Source: Caulobacter sp. BK020
Lineage (GTDB): Bacteria; Pseudomonadota; Alphaproteobacteria; Caulobacterales; Caulobacteraceae
Reading direction: 5' to 3'
Length of the DNA: 64,000 nucleotides
NCBI RefSeq assembly: GCF_004342605.1
Contig: NZ_SLZL01000007.1
Location: 186,001 to 250,000 of the forward strand
Positions 26,519 through 35,377 of this stretch are shown piece after piece. The notes below the pieces were generated by a model. The model was not told where the DNA came from. It saw nothing but the letters and a program-made list of their open reading frames with translations, and made no database searches. Positions within the stretch are counted from its first letter, which is position 1. Each line of letters starts with the position of its first letter. Made by a program: the position numbers and the translations under genes.

Positions 26519-26737
26519 TCAGAGCCTCACGCCAAACTCGCCGCACCAATCATCCTTGGCCGTAGCGGGAAAAACACCGGGTGAGCCAGGAAACGGCGTC
26601 GGCGGGTATCGTCGACATTTCCTGTCTGACCAAAAGCGGCATCCGCCGCAAGTTCGGTCGATGTAGACGATCCCTCCAGGTGTGATCTGGCGCGAAGACG
26701 CAGGCGGGGTCACCGCCTTCTTGACGGGCTTTTTCAT
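26519..26737 (-). CDS. Small cysteine-motif phage protein
   Basis: A 72-residue protein with CGGCRFWSDRKCRRYPP and a later DDWCGEF. The pattern C-x2-C-x(6-7)-C...W-x-CGEF is that of a small metal-binding family common in bacteriophage genomes. Four cysteines suggest zinc binding. Its ATG overlaps the portal stop by 4 bp. Role unknown. Confidence 0.7.
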   Translation of the reverse strand: MKKPVKKAVTPPASSRQITPGGIVYIDRTCGGCRFWSDRKCRRYPPTPFPGSPGVFPATAKDDWCGEFGVRL

Positions 26738-28413
26738 GCGGCCATCCTTCCCTGGTCACCGCTGTTGTTCTCGGCCTGGCTCAGGCTGTTGACCGCCTGG
26801 GCGCCGTCGCGGGCGGCGGCGGCCGTGGTGGCGGCCACCTGGGCCTCCTGCTCGGCTTGCTGGGCCTCGCGGCGCGCCGCGCGGCGCTCGTCGGTGGCCT
26901 GGCGGCTGCGCAGCACCCCGGCCGGGGCGGCCACGGCCTCGGCGACGGCCCGAAGCCCCTCGTCCAGGGCCAGCACGTCCACGCTCTCGGGATCCATGTT
27001 CGCGGCGATCTGGGCCACGCCCAGCAACTGGCGGATCGCGTCGACCTGGCCCTGTTGCTGGGCGATGGCCAGCGGGCCGGCATATTCCCAATCCACGTCC
27101 ACGCCGCTCAGTTGGTCGGGCGGCGACGGCAGCTGGTCTTCGGCCACCATGGCCTCCAGCGTGCGGTCGGCCGTCACCCCCATCAGGTCGCGGTCGACGC
27201 TGGGCACATAGGCCACCATGCTGCGGATGCGCAGGTTGCGGCGCTCGATGATCTCTTCGGCCGTGACGTTGCCGTTCTCGCGCAGCTTCATCCAGTCGGT
27301 CAGGAAGACCTCTTCCAGGTCGGCCGCCAGCATCTTCATGTAGTCGACGCCGATACCCACATCGCCGCCCTGTTGCAGGTACTGGATGGCGTCTTTCAGG
27401 TTCTGGAAGCCCAGGCCGCTCTCGTCGTAATAGTTCACCGCCCCGCGGCGGCGATCCAGCGGCTTGCTCAGGAACCGGCTGGGGGCGAACATCGCCGGCT
27501 CCACCCGCCCGGCCACGCCGCGCTCGACGCTGCCCTGCAGGTCGTTCAGCACCAGGGCCGTGGGCAGGGCCCGCCAGGCCAGGCCCGTACCATAGGCGCT
27601 GCCCTCTTCCACGCCCAGGCGCGGCACGGCGAACGGGAAGCTGTCGAACCCGTCGACCTCCAGCACCGCCCCGTCGAAATCGGGCGCGATCACCACGCTG
27701 GCCCAGGGCTTGCGATCCTTGAACGCCCCGGCCTCGCCGCCGACACGCGGCTTGACCGCGTGCACCAGGGTCACCGGCGCCTGCTGGGTCTTCTCGTCGT
27801 CGGCCAGCTTGGCCAGCTTGTCGATCTTGCGGGCCTCGGGATAGCGCTGCACCGCCTTCCAGGCGGGCATGGTCCAGCGATAGAACAGGGTGTCGACCAC
27901 CTGTTCCTCATCCTCGCCGATCCAGCAGTTGCGCAGCGGCCGGGCGGCGTAGATGGGCCCGAAACCGCGCTTGCGGCCGGTCCACAGCACGCCTGTGCCG
28001 AACCCCACCATCTCCAGGGCGACGCGGGCCAGGCTGGCGAAGAACTTGCTCTGGGCCAGCATCATCCGGTCATGCACGGTCCAGCCGGTGTCGGTCAGGT
28101 AGTCGCGGCTCTCGCTGTCCAGCTCGGTGTTGCGGCCGGCGGCCACCAGGCCGCGCGACACGTTAGGCAGGATGTTGGGCCGGGTGGGATCGACCAGATA
28201 GCCCACCAGCATGGCCGCGCTGCGGTTCAGGCACTCGATCGGCTTGCTGGTGGTCACCATGCGCGGGCGCAGCAGGCCAGGCTGGGGCGTGCAGATGAAG
28301 CTCTTGCGCGGCATGAACACGTCGGCGATCTGCTGCATCTCGCCGTCGCGCGTGGCGCGCAGGGCCTGCAGGTGGTCCCACTCCCGACGGATCGCCTTGA
28401 AGTCCTCGGCCAT
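26734..28413 (-). CDS. Portal (head-to-tail connector) protein
   Basis: A 559-residue protein. RDGEMQQIADVFMPRK, SSAAMLVGYL-like NRSAAMLVGYLVDPTRPN and the long helical C-terminus (DERRAARREAQQAEQEAQ) match the podophage T7 gp8-type connector. Twelve copies form the DNA entry pore and bind terminase. Its size is normal for the family. It sits between the small 66-residue gene and the scaffold module. Confidence 0.88.
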   Translation of the reverse strand: MAEDFKAIRREWDHLQALRATRDGEMQQIADVFMPRKSFICTPQPGLLRPRMVTTSKPIECLNRSAAMLVGYLVDPTRPNILPNVSRGLVAAGRNTELDSESRDYLTDTGWTVHDRMMLAQSKFFASLARVALEMVGFGTGVLWTGRKRGFGPIYAARPLRNCWIGEDEEQVVDTLFYRWTMPAWKAVQRYPEARKIDKLAKLADDEKTQQAPVTLVHAVKPRVGGEAGAFKDRKPWASVVIAPDFDGAVLEVDGFDSFPFAVPRLGVEEGSAYGTGLAWRALPTALVLNDLQGSVERGVAGRVEPAMFAPSRFLSKPLDRRRGAVNYYDESGLGFQNLKDAIQYLQQGGDVGIGVDYMKMLAADLEEVFLTDWMKLRENGNVTAEEIIERRNLRIRSMVAYVPSVDRDLMGVTADRTLEAMVAEDQLPSPPDQLSGVDVDWEYAGPLAIAQQQGQVDAIRQLLGVAQIAANMDPESVDVLALDEGLRAVAEAVAAPAGVLRSRQATDERRAARREAQQAEQEAQVAATTAAAARDGAQAVNSLSQAENNSGDQGRMAA

Positions 28414-28435
28414 GACCGCCCCCCGCCCTTCGCGC

Positions 28436-28636
28436 TCAGCCGCCGTTCAGGCCGGTCAGGGTGTTGGGGCTGGAGCGGCTGGCCGCCGCCCCCTCGACCA
28501 TCTGGCCCAGCACCGTGCCGTTGCGCCCGCCGCCCAGCAGCCGCCGGCGGCGGGCGTCGTCGATGCGATTGGCCGTATCGGCCGGATCGGGCGTGGCCAC
28601 CGGGGCCGGCTGCTTGGGGGGGCGCAGGAAGCTCAT
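28436..28636 (-). CDS. Small protein preceding the portal gene
   Basis: A 66-residue protein: MSFLRPPKQPAPVATPDPAD, then RRRRLLGGGRNGTVL and a Ser/Asn-rich end. Short proteins with an initial PKxP segment and an R-rich middle occur directly before podophage portal genes, and this one has the usual shape and position. Function unknown, possibly head completion. Confidence 0.65.
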   Translation of the reverse strand: MSFLRPPKQPAPVATPDPADTANRIDDARRRRLLGGGRNGTVLGQMVEGAAASRSSPNTLTGLNGG

Positions 28637-28690
28637 GACGCTGAGCTTGCGGGCGGGAAGACGGCGGGGGGGTTAGGGCGGTGGCTGCGC

Positions 28691-30262
28691 TTAGTAGATC
28701 GGCGCGGCGGCCTTATAGGCATGGCCAGTCGGCAACAGAGCCTGAACCTCCGCATCCCAGGCCACCTCGCCCTCATAGAGTTCGACCAGCGCCGGATCGT
28801 ATCCGATCAGCAGGTTCGCCAGCGAGGAGGTGGAGCTTCGCGTCAGCGAGGTGTCTTCACGGGTGGCGCCGAGCATGATCTGCATCGTCGGGTACAGAGC
28901 CGTGGATGACAGGCCGGAGATCGCCGTGGTGGCGACATCGACGCCGTTCTTGCGCAGCCGCGCGGTGCCTGCGTTGAAATCCCAGACCACAGACCACACC
29001 GCCTCAACGTTCGTGGTCACGCTGAAGGTGGCGAACGAGTTGTTGGCGTAGACGCGCAGGGAGTTGGTAACAGAGGCCGGAAAGGCCACGCCAATGCCGC
29101 GCTGACCCGAGGAAGTCGGCTCGCCGACCGACCAGGCCATGGTCGTGCCGCCGGTCGCCGCGACGAGGTTTCCAACCCAGGCCGCGACGGCTACGCGGCC
29201 GGCGCCGGGATAGGTCCCAGGGACCGGGTCCAGGACATAGCGGCGCACCGTGTTTGTCGCGTCACCTGGCGGGTTGTGGTAGTAGCCGTCGTTCAGTAGC
29301 CAAACGACGGCTCCGTTGACCTCAACCAGCCCCTCTGGAGCGCCAGCGTCGGTGAACCATTCTCCGACCACGCGCTCACTCCCGACAACCGAATAGTCCA
29401 GTTGCCGGATCGCCCCGCCCTGAGCCGAGCCGTTATCGCCGCCCGAATACCAGAGATAGCCGCCCGAGAAGCGCAAATGGTCGATCGCAGTGCCCGCGAT
29501 CGGCACGGAACGCCCCAGCGCCGCGGTGTACTTGTTGATCCAGTAAAGGGTGGTGTTGTTGCCCGTGGCGCAGGCAACGATGTTCCCAGTCGCTGGGTCA
29601 AAATCCGTGCCGTTGACCGGAAACGCCGTGAACGGAAGGGAACGCACCAAGGCGCCGTTCGCAGGGTTCACGAACCAAAAGTTGTTGGCTCCCCAGAAGT
29701 AGACGAGATCGTCCACCATGTCGTAGCCAACACCCTGAACGCCAGTCGTCAGGGTCGCGGAGATGGACGCGAGGCTGTATTGCGCCAGTATGGTCGGCGA
29801 GTTCAGGTCCGCCGACAGGTGAACAAGCGACGGCGCGGGCGTTGCTCCAGACAGCTCGGTCGGCACGCCGAAATTCATCGCCCAGCGCGTGCCGTCCGGC
29901 GCGGTGCAGCCGCCCGTGCAGGTGAAGCCCTTGCCGGCGTCAGATCCCGTCGCGTCGGGCAGCGTAACGACCGTGGTGGCCGTCAGCTTGCGCGGCTGGA
30001 GAACGGCGGGGTTCTCCTGGAGCCGCGTGTTCGAGCCCGCCGTGAAGATCATCCGACCGGCGGTCAAGGTCGGCCGTGTCGCGTCCGAGGTCTTCGAGAT
30101 CAGGCGCGCCTTGCGCCCCGGCACGGTGTTGATCAGCGAGCCGCTGACATTCGCCGAGCGGGCGGACCAGTAGGCCAGCAGCGCTGGGGGGCTAGGCACG
30201 GCCTTCTGGCCGGTGCCCGCCGGCCAGCCGAGGGCGATACCATAGGACTTCGGCAGGCTCAT
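28691..30262 (-). CDS. Large beta-rich phage structural protein, possible head fibre or receptor binder
   Basis: A 523-residue protein beginning MSLPKSYGIALGWPAGTG at the ATG at 30262, which shares one base with the previous stop. The middle (about 150-350) has propeller-like repeats (GVQGVGYDMVDDLVYFWG, GTDFDPATGNIVACATG, AIDHLRFSGGYLWYSGG). The C-terminal 170 residues resemble a concanavalin/LamG domain (LRVYANNSFATFSV, TARLRKNGVDV). No family name is assigned. Its place between terminase and portal is unusual for a receptor binder and suggests a surface protein of the head. Codon use is more relaxed than in the portal or TerL genes. Confidence 0.65.
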   Translation of the reverse strand: MSLPKSYGIALGWPAGTGQKAVPSPPALLAYWSARSANVSGSLINTVPGRKARLISKTSDATRPTLTAGRMIFTAGSNTRLQENPAVLQPRKLTATTVVTLPDATGSDAGKGFTCTGGCTAPDGTRWAMNFGVPTELSGATPAPSLVHLSADLNSPTILAQYSLASISATLTTGVQGVGYDMVDDLVYFWGANNFWFVNPANGALVRSLPFTAFPVNGTDFDPATGNIVACATGNNTTLYWINKYTAALGRSVPIAGTAIDHLRFSGGYLWYSGGDNGSAQGGAIRQLDYSVVGSERVVGEWFTDAGAPEGLVEVNGAVVWLLNDGYYHNPPGDATNTVRRYVLDPVPGTYPGAGRVAVAAWVGNLVAATGGTTMAWSVGEPTSSGQRGIGVAFPASVTNSLRVYANNSFATFSVTTNVEAVWSVVWDFNAGTARLRKNGVDVATTAISGLSSTALYPTMQIMLGATREDTSLTRSSTSSLANLLIGYDPALVELYEGEVAWDAEVQALLPTGHAYKAAAPIY

Positions 30263-30615
30263 CAGCTCAGGCTCGAATAGAGATTGGTGGTGGTAGCCAC
30301 GGCGCCCAGCAGGCGCACCGAGGCGTTGCCCCCCAGGACGACCCCGACGATCCCGGAGGCGCTCACCGTGGCCGGCGTGCCGTCCGGCTTGGTCGCAATG
30401 GCCCAGGTCGCGCCGTCTGACTTGAGGTACTGCAAGCTGACCGTGGAGCCGCCGGCGAAGCTGCCCTGGACGTCCCATAGGTACGAAGCGCCCGGGACGC
30501 CGTCGACAGCGCTGGTGTTGGCCCCCGATGCCAGACTTTGGTTGGTGGCCAGCTGATAGACGGTCGGGTCCGCCCGCGTGATCAGGGGGTGGTCGGGATC
30601 ACTTTGAACCTTCAT
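30262..30615 (-). CDS. Hypothetical phage structural protein
   Basis: A 117-residue protein starting MKVQSDPDHPLITRADPTVY and containing YLWDVQGSFAGGSTVSLQYL, then ATTTNLYSSLS at the end. The composition (Thr, Ser, Gly, Val; short hydrophobic strands) suggests a small beta-sandwich. It is coupled by a 1-base overlap to the 523-residue gene, so the two products probably act together. Confidence 0.6.
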   Translation of the reverse strand: MKVQSDPDHPLITRADPTVYQLATNQSLASGANTSAVDGVPGASYLWDVQGSFAGGSTVSLQYLKSDGATWAIATKPDGTPATVSASGIVGVVLGGNASVRLLGAVATTTNLYSSLS

Positions 30616-30630
30616 CGCCTACAGCTCCGC

Positions 30631-32202
30631 CTATCGGTCGTGGATCACGCCCGGGCCATTCTGCGAGCCGCCCGCATGGGGGGGGATAAACCCGCCGGTC
30701 AGGGCGCCGATGCCCTCCAGCCCCAGGCAGCCGTACTCGGCCGCCTCGGCGGGGTGGCTGTGGTCGTTCTTCTCGGGCTGGGGGCTGTAGACGCTGCCGG
30801 TCTTCTTGTAGCTGAAACCCCCGCCCAGGGCCTGGATCAGATCCTGGCAGTGCTCGGGGTCGAGCAGGAAGGCCTCTTCGCCCGGGCCGGCCTGGGCCTT
30901 CAGCAGCTTGCTCAGGGCGGCACGGCGGATGGTCGGTTCGTTGCTGGCCGCCAGGCGCGTGGTGACCCGGCTGTGGGCCTGGATCAGCTGGGCGTAGCTA
31001 ATGGACTTGTCCAGGGCGGTCCTGGCCTTGGCGGCCGGGTCGACGGTGATTTCGGCGGGCAGGCCCTGGAACTCGGTGTCCAAGATCCGCCGCACCTGGC
31101 CGCAGCCGGTGGCCAGGTCGATCTGGCTGTCGCGCGGGGCGATCACCCGCAGGCCGCGCACCTGGCCGCTGAAGCTGCGCTGATAGAACACCGCCGCGAA
31201 CTTCAGGGTGTTGCCGCCGTCCACGCCGATCCGCACCGGCAGGCCGCGGTCGATCTCCAGCCGGCGCTTGGCCACGTGGCGCAGCGGGTCGAAATACGCG
31301 TGCACCGGCTTGCCGTTCAGGCTCCAGCCCGGCTTGCAGGCCAGAAGGCGGGCGACGTCATAGTCGTCCATGCCGCCGCGGATCAGGTCGCCATAGTAGT
31401 CGGGCGAGATCTTGCGCAGATTGTGCAGGTTCTCAGCCATCGGGTTGGTCGAGCCGTCATCGAGCACGCCGGGCGGCTGACGGTAATAGCCGTCGCGGTT
31501 TTCCATCCGCACGTAGAAGCGATCATGGAACCAGCTGCCGATCACCGGCGAGTTGGTGTCGCCGAACACCCCCTTGTAGGCGGGCTCCCAGCCCAGGGCG
31601 GCGGCCTCGTCCGGATCCCAGCGGTCTTCGGGCTCGGGAAAGCGCCCCACCCGGTTGGAGGCCTTCGACAACAGGTTTTCGGCCGGGTGGGTGGTCAGCT
31701 CGGGCAGCCAGAAGGCCGTGGATTCCCGGCCCTTCATGAAATCCTCGACGTCTTCGTCGTTGATCGCCCGGAAATCGACCTCGATATGCAGCATCCCGCC
31801 GTCGGGCGAGGCCAGCTCGAACTTGTGTTCCGCCGGCCGGCTGCGCGTGCCGCCCCAGCCGCCGCTGCCGTTGGCGTTCTTCCAGCCCTGGTTGTAAACC
31901 TTCAGGTAGCTGGGGATCGCGGTGTCCCACAGCACTGGATAGGTGGGCGCCACCACGGTGATCTTGGCCCGCCGCTCGCCAACCCAGACCTGTTTGCCCT
32001 GATATTCGGCCTTGCGCAGGTTTCTGCGAGGGCTAGGGTGCTGCCAGAGAGCGACGCGGAGAATTTTGCGGGCCGAGGCCTGCGTTTTCCCACCCCCAGT
32101 AGGCCCCTCGATCACGCACAGGGGCACGCGCGACAGTTCGTAGGCCCGGGCCACAGGCCCGGCCACGTTCGTCCAGTCGCTGATATGCTCCAGTGACGCC
32201 AA
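30631..32202 (-). CDS. Terminase large subunit
   Basis: A 523-residue protein. The Walker A motif EGPTGGGKT is at residues 32-40, with VVAPTYPVLWDTAIPSYLKV after it. The nuclease half begins near PVRIGVDGGNTLKFAAVFY, whose Asp fits the first RNase-H-like metal ligand. It ends with DHSHPAEAAEYGCLGLEG, like the final conserved acidic motif of phage terminases. Role: ATP-driven DNA packaging and concatemer cutting at the portal. Confidence 0.88.
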   Translation of the reverse strand: MASLEHISDWTNVAGPVARAYELSRVPLCVIEGPTGGGKTQASARKILRVALWQHPSPRRNLRKAEYQGKQVWVGERRAKITVVAPTYPVLWDTAIPSYLKVYNQGWKNANGSGGWGGTRSRPAEHKFELASPDGGMLHIEVDFRAINDEDVEDFMKGRESTAFWLPELTTHPAENLLSKASNRVGRFPEPEDRWDPDEAAALGWEPAYKGVFGDTNSPVIGSWFHDRFYVRMENRDGYYRQPPGVLDDGSTNPMAENLHNLRKISPDYYGDLIRGGMDDYDVARLLACKPGWSLNGKPVHAYFDPLRHVAKRRLEIDRGLPVRIGVDGGNTLKFAAVFYQRSFSGQVRGLRVIAPRDSQIDLATGCGQVRRILDTEFQGLPAEITVDPAAKARTALDKSISYAQLIQAHSRVTTRLAASNEPTIRRAALSKLLKAQAGPGEEAFLLDPEHCQDLIQALGGGFSYKKTGSVYSPQPEKNDHSHPAEAAEYGCLGLEGIGALTGGFIPPHAGGSQNGPGVIHDR

Positions 32203-32447
32203 AAGCCTCTTCCCCGACCCCGACCCGTTTCGATGTGGTCAGGTTGGGCTCGCCCGGCAGCCGGGGGGCTTGGCCAGAAATTCGAGGCGATCGCTCGGAA
32301 GACCCCCCTTGAGAAGATGGGGCCGGCCGCGATTTGGGGGGTGGGGGTGGTCGAAGGCCCCCGGGAGGTGCCCTGCCCAGCTTGACCCGCTGATTTTCAA
32401 TCAGTTGGTCGAGATGGCGCAAACCCTTGCGCTACAAGGGCTTGCTG
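32203..32447. other. Non-coding gap between TerS-like and TerL genes
   Basis: This 245-bp stretch shows no convincing gene. It holds CCCTTGcgctaCAAGGG, a 6-bp-stem hairpin near 32425-32441, just after the TerS-like gene on the transcribed strand. It also has long G/C-tracts around 32305-32360. With the neighbouring repeats it is a candidate for the packaging (cos/pac) region. Confidence 0.35.
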
Positions 32448-32990
32448 TCAGTCGTGAGAGTTTGGGCGTGAGAGTTGCGCTGGGACTAGATCGTTAAGCC
32501 CTTGAAATTCCACGTCTTCGCTCAGCGCGGCCATCGGCAGGGCGGCCACGGCGTCGGGACCGTCCGGCAGCACGATCAGCGGCAGCGGCGCGCCCTCCCG
32601 CGGGGCCTCGGCCTGCGGCAGGCGCTGGTGGACGTAGGGCAGCAGCTCGCGGTTGGCGGTCAGCATCATGGCGTAGGCCTGGTCGGGCGAGATCGACAGT
32701 TCCTTGGCCACCACCTTGGCCTTGCGCATCTGGGCCAGCACGCCGGGCGACAGGCCCAGGGCCTTGGCCTCGGCCCTGCAGGCCTTCACCTCCCGCGCCG
32801 TCGGCATGCAGAACTCGGCCAGCTGCTGGCCAGGCGTCCGCCCGTCATAGGTGTGGACCAGGATCGCCTTCAGATCGCCCGACTTCTTGCCCAGGGCGCC
32901 CTTTGGCCGGCCTCGCCGCCGCGCCGCCGGCTCGGCCGCGCTCGCGCGCGAAACGCCGCCTGGGCCAGGGCTGTCGAATAAATCGGGCAT
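32448..32990 (-). CDS. Putative terminase small subunit / DNA-recognition protein
   Basis: A 180-residue protein with a basic N-terminus (RRRGRPKGALGKKSGD), a helical core (ARKAKVV-like region, AYAMMLTANRELLPYVHQRLP) and the PLPLIVLPD strand. Proteins of this design directly precede TerL in many alphaproteobacterial podophages. The RRGRPKG stretch suggests DNA contact. Assignment as TerS rests on order and motif resemblance. The C-terminal codons overlap two GTGAGAGTT repeats (32454-32463, 32468-32476). Confidence 0.6.
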   Translation of the reverse strand: MPDLFDSPGPGGVSRASAAEPAARRRGRPKGALGKKSGDLKAILVHTYDGRTPGQQLAEFCMPTAREVKACRAEAKALGLSPGVLAQMRKAKVVAKELSISPDQAYAMMLTANRELLPYVHQRLPQAEAPREGAPLPLIVLPDGPDAVAALPMAALSEDVEFQGLNDLVPAQLSRPNSHD

Positions 32991-32997
32991 TATTTAA

Positions 32998-33260
32998 TCC
33001 AACCGGTCCAACTTCGGGTCAGGTTGGACCGATTTGTGCATTTTTTCGAGCCTTTTCAGAGAGATGAGAAGGTCAATATCATCATCCTACCGTCCTACCG
33101 GTCCAACCGGCCTCTTCCTACGTGCGAGCATTTCGAGGGGCGCTATCAATCTCACACACGCGGGCGCGACGGTTGGACCGGTAGGATGGTTGGATGAGGC
33201 TTGAGCCCTTGCCGGGCAAGGCTTTGCGTCCAACCTGGCTCCGGTTGGACCGGTTGGACG
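32998..33260. repeat. Iteron-like GGTTGGACC cluster, candidate replication origin
   Basis: About eight copies of GGTTGGAC or its complement GTCCAACC lie at 32998-33012, 33022-33031, 33101-33109, 33171-33180, 33228-33235, 33243-33250 and 33252-33259. Some are joined as TCCAACCGGTCCAAC. A 27-bp inverted repeat (33083-33109 with 33170-33196, 25 of 27 matching) frames 60 bp. An AT-rich stretch (GATTTGTGCATTTTTTCGAG) is at 33031-33050. No gene lies in 32991-33526. The replication genes start just to the right. Confidence 0.65.
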
Positions 33261-33418
33261 CCGTCGGGCGGCTCCGCGCCCTCTTTCTTGTATCCCCGGG
33301 ATGGGTCGGGGGAGGGTTAAGGCCCTCAATTAGCGTCGGCGAAGGGGTCCGGGCGCGGGCCTGGCGGCCCGACCGCAGACCCGTATCGGGTCAGGGTCCA
33401 AGGGGTTGGAGAAGCGGA

Positions 33419-33513
33419 GCGACGCTGTAGCGTCGCCCTTCATGCGGGTCTGGCTGGAGTGACGGCCGCACCGCCCAGGACGGGCGCTGCGCGCGTCCTG
33501 GGCTGGCCGTCAC
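33419..33513 (-). terminator. Two hairpins after the replication operon
   Basis: GCGACGCT/AGCGTCGC at 33419-33436 is a compact hairpin. GTGACGGCC plus GCCCAGGACG (33459-33482) pair with CGTCCTGGGC plus GGCCGTCAC (33494-33513), giving a long interrupted stem. Both lie directly below the stop of the ATPase gene on its transcribed strand. Probably they separate early replication from late transcription. There is no clear T-tract. Confidence 0.5.
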
Positions 33514-33526
33514 CTGCCTGTGGGCT

Positions 33527-35377
33527 TCAGGGGCTGGAAGAGGCCGAGGACGGCCCAAACACCGCGCTCAGGCGCACCAGCACGCCCTTGCGCTCGCGGT
33601 CCAGGCCTCGGCCGCACACGCCCGCCCAGGCCACGTCCTTAGGGGCTTGCAGCATGGCGCTGGCCCAGACGCCGCCGGCGCCCGGCCGGCCGCCCCATTG
33701 CGTGCCCGAGAACAGCCGGCTGACCTCCGGGTGGGTGCTGGGAATGAACAGGCGTGCGTTCTCCCATGTATCGGCAGCGCCCTTGGCGAAGCTGATCGCC
33801 AGACCCACGTCATTGGCCCGCTTTTCCAGGTCATCCAGGTGGTTCTGGTCCCTGAAGCCCTGGATGTACGGCCCCAGGTTCTTGTGGGCGTAGGTGCGCA
33901 GGGCGTCTGGCTGCACGTCGACCAGGTGGTTCAGGCACTGGCGCCAGTTGGGCGCCTGGCCGTTGGCCTCGGCCAGGATCGATACGTCCAGCGCCTTGAC
34001 CCAATAGTCCAGCATGCCGGGGTCCGGGTCAGCGTCGTGCAGGGCGATGTGCCAGGCGGCGATCATCGGCCCGAACTGGTCGGCGCTGCGGCCCGTGTGG
34101 CCGCCCACCTCGATCAGGGCCTTGCGATAGGCCTTCAGCGTCCGGGCCCAGCGCGGCCAGCCGTCGATCATCCGACGCAGCAGGGCCGCACCCACCTTGT
34201 GCGGCTCCAGCCCCTCGAACAGGCCGTCCACGGCCGCCTTCTCGATCGGCCGCAGAGCCAGGATGGCCAGGCGCTGCTCGTCCTGGCCGCCCAGCGGCGG
34301 GTGGTTGATGGCCGACAGCACGAACGCGCTGCGACACTCGTATTCCCGCGCCACGCCCTCGCTGCTGCCGCGGCTGATCTTGCCGCCGCTGGCCGCCGTG
34401 CGCACCAGCTTGATCACCACGTCGGCGGCGCGGGTGTCGGCCTCGCTCTCCAGCTCGTCGACGCTGACCGGCACCACGTCGTGCTTCAGCCGCTGATACA
34501 GCGCCGGGCCCGTGGTGTTCACCGACGACACCAGCCCCCGGCCGATCACCGCCGCCATCAGCTTCTGCAGCGTGCTCTTGCCCGTGCCGGCGTCACCGGT
34601 CAGGAACACCATGGGCCGCCAATCCAGGGCGCCGCCGATCATCGCCGCCGCGATCCAGCCGAACAGCAGCCGCGCGTCCAGCTCGCCGCGCGTCCAGTTC
34701 CAGGTTTCCAGCAGCATCATCAGGCTCTCGACCTGGCCCGGGTCGGCCGCCGCCGGCTGGGGGCTCATGATCGGGGTGCGGGCCGGAAACACCCAGTCGC
34801 CCAGCTCGCCCGGATGCTGCCACTTGCCCTGGAACAGCACGCGGCTGCCGGCGTGATAGATCAGGCTGCCGTCGCTGTGCAGCCAGGCCCCGCGCCCGCG
34901 CACGCGGTCGACATCGTCGAACACGCCCTTCCAGGCGCAGGCGTCGACAATGGCCTGGCGGGCGTCGTCGGCCTCCCAGCCCACCACGGGCCGCTTGCCG
35001 CCCTTGGCCGCCTTGCCGAAACGCGGCCAGGCCCATTCCAGGAACGCGCTGCGACCGGCGAACAGATAGCCGATCGGCCCCTTGCCGCTGCTGCTGGCCT
35101 TCAAGGTCGAAACCTCGCCCAGGGTATCCAGCAGATAGACCACGTCGCCAGCCTTGCCCAACGGCGCCACCGGGCAGCCCTCCGGCAGGCCCGTCACCCG
35201 GTCGAAATGGCCGCCCTCGCGCCAGGCGCCGGGCTCCACCACCTCCTGGCCGATATAGCGCGGCTCGCCGGCCTGGGGATCGCCAGCCGCCGCCTCGCGC
35301 AGCTGCTGCAGCTCCACCTCGTCCAGATCGAGTTCGCGGGCGATCTCCGCCAGGCGGTTGTTGGCGGGCGGGCTCAT
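33527..35377 (-). CDS. Phage replicative ATPase/helicase
   Basis: A 616-residue protein. The Walker A motif GDAGTGKST is at residues 261-269, followed by VVPVSVDELESEADTRAADV as a likely Walker B region, and FVLSAINHPPLGGQDEQRLA resembles sensor-1/arginine-finger segments of phage DUF927/SF3-like ATPases. The N-terminal 200 residues look like a separate DNA-processing domain. It probably unwinds phage DNA together with the Toprim primase two genes upstream. The start overlaps the previous stop by 4 bp (ATGA). Confidence 0.75.
   Translation of the reverse strand: MSPPANNRLAEIARELDLDEVELQQLREAAAGDPQAGEPRYIGQEVVEPGAWREGGHFDRVTGLPEGCPVAPLGKAGDVVYLLDTLGEVSTLKASSSGKGPIGYLFAGRSAFLEWAWPRFGKAAKGGKRPVVGWEADDARQAIVDACAWKGVFDDVDRVRGRGAWLHSDGSLIYHAGSRVLFQGKWQHPGELGDWVFPARTPIMSPQPAAADPGQVESLMMLLETWNWTRGELDARLLFGWIAAAMIGGALDWRPMVFLTGDAGTGKSTLQKLMAAVIGRGLVSSVNTTGPALYQRLKHDVVPVSVDELESEADTRAADVVIKLVRTAASGGKISRGSSEGVAREYECRSAFVLSAINHPPLGGQDEQRLAILALRPIEKAAVDGLFEGLEPHKVGAALLRRMIDGWPRWARTLKAYRKALIEVGGHTGRSADQFGPMIAAWHIALHDADPDPGMLDYWVKALDVSILAEANGQAPNWRQCLNHLVDVQPDALRTYAHKNLGPYIQGFRDQNHLDDLEKRANDVGLAISFAKGAADTWENARLFIPSTHPEVSRLFSGTQWGGRPGAGGVWASAMLQAPKDVAWAGVCGRGLDRERKGVLVRLSAVFGPSSASSSP

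Noticed and set aside
32998..33260. CRISPR or tandem minisatellite interpretation of the GGTTGGACC repeats
   Set aside because: Units are in both orientations with irregular spacing, as in iterons or operators.
33300..33526. Possible small gene between the origin-like repeats and the ATPase gene
   Set aside because: Frames here lack a convincing start and composition, and hairpins dominate the region.
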